Positions 1-4,885 of a stretch of 7,863 nt of DNA are shown here, piece after piece. The stretch comes from Bacteroidia bacterium. GTDB lineage: Bacteria; Bacteroidota; Bacteroidia; Bacteroidales; BM520. Both the position numbers and the translations under genes were made by a program. The notes under the pieces are model-generated. The model saw nothing but the letters and a program-made list of their open reading frames with translations, had not been told where the DNA came from and searched no databases. The stretch covers positions 1 to 7,863 of the forward strand of contig RZYD01000101.1 in the NCBI GenBank assembly GCA_009930445.1. The letters are read 5' to 3'. Numbering within the stretch: position 1 is the stretch's first letter; each line of letters begins with the position of its first letter.

Positions 1-28
1 CCAGCATTTCTTTAAAACTTTTTGCCAT
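1..28 (-). CDS. 5' end of an unidentified minus-strand gene (partial)
   Basis: An ATG on the minus strand at 28-26 opens a frame that stays open to the window edge and begins MAKSFKEML. Only nine residues are visible, so the product cannot be named. Support for a real start is indirect. The frame is open, 'MAKSF' is a plausible bacterial N-terminus, and a near-match to the Bacteroidota -7 box lies at 51-58 on the same strand. The preceding genes on this strand could also read through into it. It may equally be a chance ATG inside non-coding DNA. Confidence 0.4.
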
Positions 29-50
29 ATTACAATAAATTTAGCATGAA

Positions 51-58
51 TAAATATA
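51..58 (-). promoter_or_regulatory. weak candidate -7 box for the left-edge gene
   Basis: On the minus strand this reads TATATTTA, seven of eight matches to the Bacteroidota -7 consensus TAnnTTTG. It lies 22 bases before the ATG at 28, which would leave a leader of about 15 bases. A TTG at 84-82 could serve as the -33 element, but its spacing of 23 bases is longer than the usual 19-21. In such AT-rich DNA a match of this quality is expected by chance fairly often. Confidence 0.22.
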
Positions 59-67
59 ATGGTTTCG

Positions 68-95
68 TGGCACCCCCATGGCAAGATGAATGCCA
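68..95. repeat. three TGGCA-type half-sites, two direct and one inverted
   Basis: TGGCA occurs at 68-72 and 79-83, and its reverse complement TGCCA at 91-95. The start-to-start spacings are 11 and 12 bases, about one helical turn each. The second and third copies form the dyad TGGCA-N7-TGCCA. The cluster is 40 to 67 bases upstream of the minus-strand ATG at 28 and overlaps the place where a -33 element would sit, which is a typical operator position. No regulator is recognised, and the pattern is short enough to be chance. Confidence 0.25.
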
Positions 96-156
96 AATTA
101 TTAACAAGCTACCCTTCATTAAACCGAATATATTGATTATTAGTGTTTTATAAATA

Positions 157-267
157 CTATTTTGTCAATGCAATGAAATATTCATAAAAGTAACCCATGA
201 AAAGAAAAAGCACACTCCGTTCCTTTTCAATCGGCATTTCTTCTATTAATCCATTAATATAATGCAT
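157..267 (-). CDS. possible 36-residue small protein (doubtful)
   Basis: A minus-strand ATG at 267-265 opens a 36-codon frame ending at TAG (159-157). The product has a charged N-terminal half (EEMPIEKER) and then a hydrophobic, aromatic stretch (VLFLFMGYFYEYFIAL), which would suit a single short membrane segment. An in-frame TAG lies only two codons before the ATG, so the frame cannot extend upstream. A purine-rich AAAAAGGA sits about 17 bases before the start, rather far for a ribosome binding site. It begins 72 bases after the glycosylase stop on the same strand and could share its transcript. No family is recognised, and length alone does not separate it from chance in AT-rich DNA. Confidence 0.15.
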   Translation of the reverse strand: MHYINGLIEEMPIEKERSVLFLFMGYFYEYFIALTK

Positions 268-339
268 TTTAACCTACCCATGTAATCCTTTTTAACATGG
301 TAATAATATTAACAGGGGTTTTCGCTATAAACAGTTGCA

Positions 340-1095
340 TTACCCTTTCGCATTAAAATGTAATTCATCAGCATTCTGTACATTATCCTCTCCCGCAATC
401 AAGGGATCATTTAAGCCATAGGGGCGACGGGAATAAAAAAGTTTACCATGCTCCACTATCAGGGCATGAAATTCCTGAAAAGCCATAACCTTATCCGCTG
501 TTTTGCTTTGGGAAAAGGCCTGTTCAATTGCTGCTTTTACGTTTGAATATCCTGATTTTTCCGGAAGCAGTTTCAAAGAAAAGAGCAACCGTTGTGTGTA
601 GGCGTCGACAACCATCTGGGGCTGTTTCCATGCATAAAGGAGCATAGAATCAGCGGTCTCAGGCCCAAGTCCCCGTAAATCGAGTAACGCATTTCGTGTT
701 GGAATTTTTGGGTTGCGGTTAATAAACCATAAAGTAAAGGAACGCAGATAATCGGCTTTTTGATTAAAATACCCCACCGGACGAATGGCCTGTTTCAGCG
801 CAACATCCGACAATCCCATCAACACCTCAGGTGTTATAGGGCCAACCCTCCGGATAGCTTGTAATGCTGTTACAACTGAAGCAAAGGTTGTATTTTGGGT
901 AAGAATAGCACCTATACAAATTTCATATCGCTGATCATCGTTATTCGGAAGCGAATAATCCAATGGATGATACCCTTTTGCCGTGGTTAAAAGAGGATCA
1001 GGCTGGTGGGCGTAATCCGTCAGAGGCCACCAACCCCGGGGCCCGTACAATGCCAGGAGTTTGATATAGAGGCTTTCAAAAGGGTTCAGTTTCAT
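340..1095 (-). CDS. MagIII-like DNA glycosylase, endonuclease III (HhH-GPD) superfamily
   Basis: This is a 251-residue helix-hairpin-helix GPD protein, predicted to act in base excision repair by cutting damaged, probably alkylated, bases from DNA. The hairpin is visible at about 138-149 (LRGLGPETAD), followed by VVDAYTQR with the catalytic Asp at 164. The position of the AP-lyase lysine of E. coli endonuclease III (GRKTA) is Glu146, so the enzyme should be a monofunctional glycosylase. No four-cysteine iron-sulfur motif follows; the C-terminus instead has FHALIVEHGK (209-218). An N-terminal GWWP (21-24) and GAILTQNT (62-69) also resemble the Helicobacter MagIII (3-methyladenine glycosylase) group as I remember it. 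The ATG at 1095 gives a normal N-terminus. A 7-of-8 match to the -7 box (TAAGTTTA, minus strand, 1126-1119) lies 23 bases upstream. The superfamily call is firm; substrate specificity is inferred. Confidence 0.88.
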   Translation of the reverse strand: MKLNPFESLYIKLLALYGPRGWWPLTDYAHQPDPLLTTAKGYHPLDYSLPNNDDQRYEICIGAILTQNTTFASVVTALQAIRRVGPITPEVLMGLSDVALKQAIRPVGYFNQKADYLRSFTLWFINRNPKIPTRNALLDLRGLGPETADSMLLYAWKQPQMVVDAYTQRLLFSLKLLPEKSGYSNVKAAIEQAFSQSKTADKVMAFQEFHALIVEHGKLFYSRRPYGLNDPLIAGEDNVQNADELHFNAKG

Positions 1096-1200
1096 GCTGT
1101 AAAAGTAACAATTTGAAATAAACTTAGCGCTTTTATGATCAGCAGACGGGGTTGTTTATGCTAAAAACCCATACAGAAACGTGCCTACCAATTCTATTTG

Positions 1201-1208
1201 TATCTTTG
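1201..1208 (+). promoter_or_regulatory. -7 promoter box of the rlmL operon
   Basis: TATCTTTG is an exact match to the Bacteroidota sigma-A -7 consensus TAnnTTTG. It would place the transcription start near 1214-1216 and leave a leader of about 40 bases before the GTG at 1256. No good TTTG/TTG -33 element lies 19-21 bases upstream, so the call rests on the -7 octamer, its position in the divergent intergenic region, and the identical octamer in front of the methyltransferase gene at 4779. Confidence 0.6.
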
Positions 1209-1255
1209 CTGCCGGAGAAACAATTTCTCTTTTTTCATAAAAAACAAAAAACAGC

Positions 1256-2416
1256 GTGGAATCCTTTGAATTAATTGCAAAAACGCTTTTCGGACTGGAA
1301 GAGGTGCTTGCAAAAGAACTGCGGCAGATCGGGGCTACAGACATCAAGCCACTCAACCGGGCTGTAATGTTTCGTGGCGATTTGGAAGTAATGTATAAAA
1401 GCAACCTCCTTTTACGGACAGCCCAAAAAATCCTCAAACCGATTCAAGTTTTTGAAGTCCATGATGAAGAAGAATTATACCATCGGATCCGTACCATCGA
1501 CTGGCCGGAGCTCTTTGACGTGGAACAAACCTTTGCAGTTGATGGAACCACGCAGGGCACCCGCTTTACCCACTCAAAGTTTGTTGCCCTGAAAACCAAG
1601 GATGCCATTGTCGACCAATTCAGGGAACGTTTTGGCAAACGCCCTTCCGTTGATCCCGAAAAACCGGATATCCGGATCAATATTCATATAACGATGACCC
1701 GGTGCACTGTTTCGATGGACAGCAGCGGCGTGCAACTCGGCCGTCGTGGATACCGTGAAATGCAGGTAGATGCGCCAATCAGCGAAACCCTAGCGGCCGG
1801 AATCATCCTCCACGCAGGATGGAACGGCACAAAATCCTTTTTGGATCCTATGTGTGGATCGGGTACGTTCCCCATCGAAGCCGCCATGATTGCTGCCCAT
1901 ATTCCACCGGGAAGAATGTTGGAATTTGCATTTGAAAACTGGCATGACTTTAACCCCGTACTCTGGAAAAAAATCCAAAAAGATGCCGACCAACAGATTA
2001 CTACGGTGAACCCCCCGATAACCGGAATGGATATCGACCCCAAAGCCATCACAATAGCCCGTCAAAATGCAAAATATGCCGGTGTGGATCAATATATCCA
2101 TTTTACAGAAAATAATTTCCTCCAGCACACGCCTGAAGGGATCATCGCCGGCACCATGATTATGAACCCACCTTACGGTGAGCGACTGAAAACAAAGGAA
2201 GAAATTAATCCCTTCTATGCGGAAATAGGCAGTCGGCTGAAGCACAATTATCAGGGATGGGAAACCTGGATTATCAGCGGCAACATTGAGGCACTTAAAT
2301 ATATCGGATTACGTCCATCAAGAAAAATAAAACTTTTTAACGGACCCCTGGAAAGCCGGCTGGATAAATACGAATTATACACCGGAACAAAAAAGCAGAA
2401 AAACGATAATCACTAA
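1256..2416 (+). CDS. rlmL: THUMP-domain 23S rRNA guanine-N2 methyltransferase, RlmL type
   Basis: A 386-residue SAM-dependent RNA methyltransferase matching the N-terminal (RlmL) half of the E. coli RlmKL fusion, which forms m2G2445 in 23S rRNA. Residues 1-160 form the N-terminal and THUMP RNA-binding part, opening with FELIAKTLFGLEEVLAKEL. LGRRGYRE (161-168) leads into a Rossmann methyltransferase with the SAM-binding DPMCGSGTFPIEAA (197-210), an acidic MDIDP (258-262) and the catalytic NPPYGERL (304-311). The RlmK half is absent, as is usual outside gammaproteobacteria. The start is GTG: an in-frame TAA lies at 1238-1240 with no ATG between, and the family N-terminus aligns with this codon. 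The S4-protein gene follows after 9 bases, so this looks like the first gene of an operon driven by the box at 1201. The family is clear; the exact target guanine is by homology. Confidence 0.93.
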   Translation: MESFELIAKTLFGLEEVLAKELRQIGATDIKPLNRAVMFRGDLEVMYKSNLLLRTAQKILKPIQVFEVHDEEELYHRIRTIDWPELFDVEQTFAVDGTTQGTRFTHSKFVALKTKDAIVDQFRERFGKRPSVDPEKPDIRINIHITMTRCTVSMDSSGVQLGRRGYREMQVDAPISETLAAGIILHAGWNGTKSFLDPMCGSGTFPIEAAMIAAHIPPGRMLEFAFENWHDFNPVLWKKIQKDADQQITTVNPPITGMDIDPKAITIARQNAKYAGVDQYIHFTENNFLQHTPEGIIAGTMIMNPPYGERLKTKEEINPFYAEIGSRLKHNYQGWETWIISGNIEALKYIGLRPSRKIKLFNGPLESRLDKYELYTGTKKQKNDNH

Positions 2417-2425
2417 TTCCATTTT

Positions 2426-2653
2426 ATGGAAGAATTTCAATTAAACGGACAGGAATTCATCGCGTTGAATAAATTTCTAAAGCTCACCGGACAAGTGGAA
2501 AGCGGTGGCAGGGCCAACCAAATCATCCCTGAAGGAAGTGTGAGCGTTAATGGAAAGGCTGAATTCCAAAAACGAAAAAAATTAAAATCCGGCGATACCA
2601 TTGAATATTTAGGCCGGATCATACAAATAACCGCAGAAAACGAAAACAAATAA
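2426..2653 (+). CDS. small S4-domain RNA-binding protein (YbcJ/COG2501 type)
   Basis: A complete 75-residue protein consisting almost entirely of one S4 domain, the fold that binds structured RNA in ribosomal protein S4 and in pseudouridine synthases. The diagnostic pattern is visible: FIALNKFLKLTG (11-22), then VESGGRANQII (24-34), EGSVSVNGK (36-44), the basic QKRKKLKSGD (48-57) and a closing beta strand. This is the stand-alone YbcJ-like form, with no attached catalytic domain. Its molecular role is not well defined; association with ribosomes or rRNA is the usual assumption. The start is ATG 9 bases after rlmL, and the stop is one base before the helicase GTG, so all three genes are probably cotranscribed and the helicase translationally coupled. 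The family call is firm and the function is inferred. Confidence 0.9.
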   Translation: MEEFQLNGQEFIALNKFLKLTGQVESGGRANQIIPEGSVSVNGKAEFQKRKKLKSGDTIEYLGRIIQITAENENK

Positions 2654-2654
2654 C

Positions 2655-3974
2655 GTGACTTTTAACGATCTATTACTGGGCAAACCATTACAGAACGCAC
2701 TGAATGATTTAGAATTTATTTACCCAACCGAAATACAGCGACAATCCTTTCCGGTAATTTTATCCGGGAGAGATATGGTAGGTGTAGCCCAAACCGGTAC
2801 AGGAAAAACCTTCGCCTACCTGCTGCCGGTATTACGGCAACTTTCCTTTTCATTGCAACGCAATCCGCGGATAATCATTATAGTCCCCACACGCGAACTG
2901 GTGGTACAGGTAATTAATGAAACAGAAAAACTCACCCGATACCTCAGCGTCAGAAGTTTGGGAGTTTATGGCGGGGTAAATATGAACACCCAAAAACAGA
3001 TTATTTCCGCGGGAACAGACATAATTGCAGGGACGCCCGGACGCATTTATGATCTGGCTATGACGGGGATTCTGCGGTTTAGCGCCATTCAAAAACTAAT
3101 CATTGACGAGGTCGACGAGATGCTCAACCTGGGATTCCGGCCACAGTTGGAGGCCATCATGGAAACCCTGCCTGCCCGACGGCAGAATATATGCTTCTCC
3201 GCCACACTCACCGAAACGGTAGAAAAAGTAATCATGGGACACTTTGCCAATCCGGAAATGATCATTGTGGCACCGCACGGAACACCCCTGGGAAAAATCA
3301 GATTATACGGCTATCATGTACCCAACTATCATACAAAAATCAACTTACTGAAGCATCTTTTACAAGACGCATCCGTATATGAAAAAGTACTCGTTTTTGT
3401 TGACAGCAAAAAACTGGCCGACCGGCTCTATGAGAGTATTCATCCCATTTTTGGGGAAGAAGCCGGAGTGATACACTCCAATAAGGCGCAAAATACACGA
3501 CTCAGCACCATAGAAAAATTTCAGCAGGGGACCCTTCGGATTCTCATTGCCACCGACATTATTGCCCGTGGACTAGACTTTCGGGAGATCAGCCATGTCA
3601 TCAACTTTGATATGCCGGATGAACCAGGCGATTTTATCCACCGGGTAGGGCGAACCGGCCGCGCAGGGAAAGAGGGAACAGCTCTGGCCTTTATCAATGA
3701 ACCGGAACAGCAGATGCAAAAAAAAGTGGAGGTACTGATGCAGAAAGAGCTTGTAATTTACGATTTGCCCGGGGATGTGGAGATATCAAAAATATTTACT
3801 CCTGAGGAACGGCCCAGATTATACGATAAAAACTATCTGGGAACACCTGCCCGGCTTACAGGTGGCGGTGCATTTCATGAAAAAAGTGCCAAAAACCGCC
3901 AGGAAAATTCTGGAAGTCCGGCCTTAAAACGACCAAAAAAGAAAAGCCAGAACAGAAGCGGAAAAAAGAAATAA
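2655..3974 (+). CDS. DEAD-box ATP-dependent RNA helicase (DEVD motif II)
   Basis: A 439-residue DEAD-box helicase that uses ATP to unwind short RNA duplexes, probably in ribosome assembly or RNA decay. All core motifs are present: a reduced Q motif with PTEIQ (24-28), motif I AQTGTGKT (45-52), Ia PTRELV (78-83), GG (106-107), Ib TPGR (127-130), motif II DEVD (151-154), III SAT (182-184), IV VLVFVDSK (245-252), V ATDIIARGLDF (299-309) and VI HRVGRTGRAG (329-338). Motif II has Val for Ala, a tolerated variant since the catalytic Asp-Glu pair is kept. The C-terminal tail is short and very basic (KRPKKK, then GKKK at the end), suited to nonspecific RNA binding; there is no extra folded domain. 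The GTG start lies one base after the S4 gene stop and gives the expected family N-terminus (MTFNDLLLGKPL). No clear terminator follows in the 91-base convergent gap. Confidence 0.93.
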   Translation: MTFNDLLLGKPLQNALNDLEFIYPTEIQRQSFPVILSGRDMVGVAQTGTGKTFAYLLPVLRQLSFSLQRNPRIIIIVPTRELVVQVINETEKLTRYLSVRSLGVYGGVNMNTQKQIISAGTDIIAGTPGRIYDLAMTGILRFSAIQKLIIDEVDEMLNLGFRPQLEAIMETLPARRQNICFSATLTETVEKVIMGHFANPEMIIVAPHGTPLGKIRLYGYHVPNYHTKINLLKHLLQDASVYEKVLVFVDSKKLADRLYESIHPIFGEEAGVIHSNKAQNTRLSTIEKFQQGTLRILIATDIIARGLDFREISHVINFDMPDEPGDFIHRVGRTGRAGKEGTALAFINEPEQQMQKKVEVLMQKELVIYDLPGDVEISKIFTPEERPRLYDKNYLGTPARLTGGGAFHEKSAKNRQENSGSPALKRPKKKSQNRSGKKK

Positions 3975-4065
3975 GGCATCCCGCCAGCCCATCGATTTTA
4001 ACCATACTAAAAGGAAAAAAGACGTGAGGCAACAACATTTCTTTCGCACAAAAAACCACCTCCTG

Positions 4066-4779
4066 TCAGGGCCTCAACTGCAACGCCACCAGGTAATTAA
4101 AATGATCATCCTCATACAGATGGGTGGCTTCAAAACCATGCAGTTGTGCATAATGATCCAAGGTGTAATAATCCACATATAACCATTTAAAGGGTTCCCC
4201 TTTAACACCGTTGTATTCCAGTTTATACTCCACTTCGCCATAATAGGGAGCGTTGAGATCGATCCACATGGAACCGTCCTCTTCCTGAAAAAGATACCGC
4301 AAATCAGAACTGTCAAGCAATATTTGTCCGCCGGGGTGCAAGAGCTCTTTTACCCTGGAAAGAAAAAATTCCAGTCCATCAATATCCTGTACCATTCCAA
4401 TACCATTCATTAACATCAGAATGGTATCAAATTTTTCTCCCTTAAGGGTAAAAATATCCTGCAAACGAACACTTTTTACGCCCCGACGATTCATACACTC
4501 CACCGCCCCAGGGGAAATATCAATAGCGACAACCTCAAGCCCCTGTTCCTGAAGCCATAACGTATGGCTCCCTGACCCGGCACCCGCATCGAGCACTTTT
4601 CCCCGGGCACGATTCAGTGCTGTCTGTTCAGTCTCTGGCATCTGATCAAAACTACGAAAAAAATACTCCGGGTCAAGCCATTCATCTTCAGCCACAGAAC
4701 ACTGCACCAAAATTTTTCCTTTTTGATTGCCCGTCAATAAATCATGGTATGCCTTCCCAAGGGGATCATTTTTAAACAT
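4066..4779 (-). CDS. class I SAM-dependent methyltransferase, substrate unknown
   Basis: A 237-residue Rossmann-fold methyltransferase. The SAM-binding motif I is VLDAGAGSGSH (62-72). Acidic Asp87 at the end of strand 2 (VVAIDISPGAVE) should bind the ribose of SAM, and QDIF (107-110) fits the adenine-contact region. The motif IV position reads LMLMNGIGMV (121-130) rather than NPPY or DPPY, which argues against an N-methyltransferase of nucleic-acid bases and leaves a small molecule or protein as possible substrate. LLHPGGQILLDSSDL (146-160) is the usual strand-5 region. The C-terminal part is rich in Tyr and Asp (YYGEVEY, WLYVDYYTLDHY) and may form the substrate pocket. No membrane segment or signal peptide is seen. 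The gene converges with the helicase operon, diverges from the acyl-CoA synthetase gene, and has its own -7 box at 4796-4803. The general family is firm and the function unassigned. Confidence 0.87.
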   Translation of the reverse strand: MFKNDPLGKAYHDLLTGNQKGKILVQCSVAEDEWLDPEYFFRSFDQMPETEQTALNRARGKVLDAGAGSGSHTLWLQEQGLEVVAIDISPGAVECMNRRGVKSVRLQDIFTLKGEKFDTILMLMNGIGMVQDIDGLEFFLSRVKELLHPGGQILLDSSDLRYLFQEEDGSMWIDLNAPYYGEVEYKLEYNGVKGEPFKWLYVDYYTLDHYAQLHGFEATHLYEDDHFNYLVALQLRP

Positions 4780-4795
4780 AAATATGGAATTTTTG

Positions 4796-4803
4796 CAAAG
4801 ATA
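4796..4803 (-). promoter_or_regulatory. -7 promoter box of the methyltransferase gene
   Basis: On the minus strand this reads TATCTTTG, an exact TAnnTTTG match and identical to the octamer before rlmL; both are followed by C. It sits 16 bases before the ATG at 4779, so the leader would be only about 9-10 bases, short enough that translation may not depend on a Shine-Dalgarno sequence. No TTG is found at the right spacing for a -33 element. The octamer lies in the 106-base divergent region shared with the acyl-CoA synthetase gene. Confidence 0.6.
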
Positions 4804-4885
4804 GTAGAGATTTTATTAGAAATTCATACCTTAGCAACCTGTCTTCCAAAGAGGCAGAAGTAACCCATAAAATAAGATTAACACC

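Larger units (their letters stand above)
29..339. other. AT-rich intergenic stretch, no convincing gene
   Basis: About 310 bases lie between the partial gene at the left edge and the stop codon of the glycosylase gene. The stretch is clearly richer in A and T than the flanking genes. It holds a 36-codon minus-strand reading frame (157-267), a 21-codon plus-strand frame overlapping it (197-262), three TGGCA/TGCCA half-sites (68-95) and a weak minus-strand promoter candidate (51-58). I see no tRNA, no clear intrinsic terminator and no recognisable RNA structure. The glycosylase stop is not followed by a GC-rich hairpin with a T-run, so transcription may continue leftward. Confidence 0.7.

Noticed and set aside
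197..262. 21-codon plus-strand frame that could be a leader peptide
   Set aside because: It has no gene downstream on its strand, no attenuator-like hairpin and no run of regulatory codons.
1149..1170. Possible hairpin GGGTT / AACCC with a 12-base loop in the divergent region
   Set aside because: The stem is only five base pairs, the loop is large, and neither side is followed by a T-run; it is also upstream of both genes, where a terminator is not expected.
1684..2245. Long minus-strand reading frames opposite rlmL (122 and 151 codons)
   Set aside because: They lie wholly inside a well-supported gene on the other strand, show no recognisable domain, and have compositions typical of antisense frames.
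3975..4065. Bidirectional terminator between the converging helicase and methyltransferase genes
   Set aside because: GAGGC (4026-4030) and GCCTC (4071-4075) are complementary but 40 bases apart. The T-run on the minus strand near 4050-4057 has no solid GC stem before it. Termination must occur nearby, but I cannot point to the site.
4792..4799. Palindrome TTTGCAAA in the divergent promoter region
   Set aside because: It arises largely from overlap with the -7 box TATCTTTGC on the minus strand; an eight-base AT-rich palindrome alone does not support an operator.
4827..4834. TACCTTAG as a -7 box for the acyl-CoA synthetase gene
   Set aside because: It matches seven of eight positions, but the only TTTG upstream (4792-4795) is 31 bases away, too far for a -33 element. 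The promoter of this gene remains unlocated.
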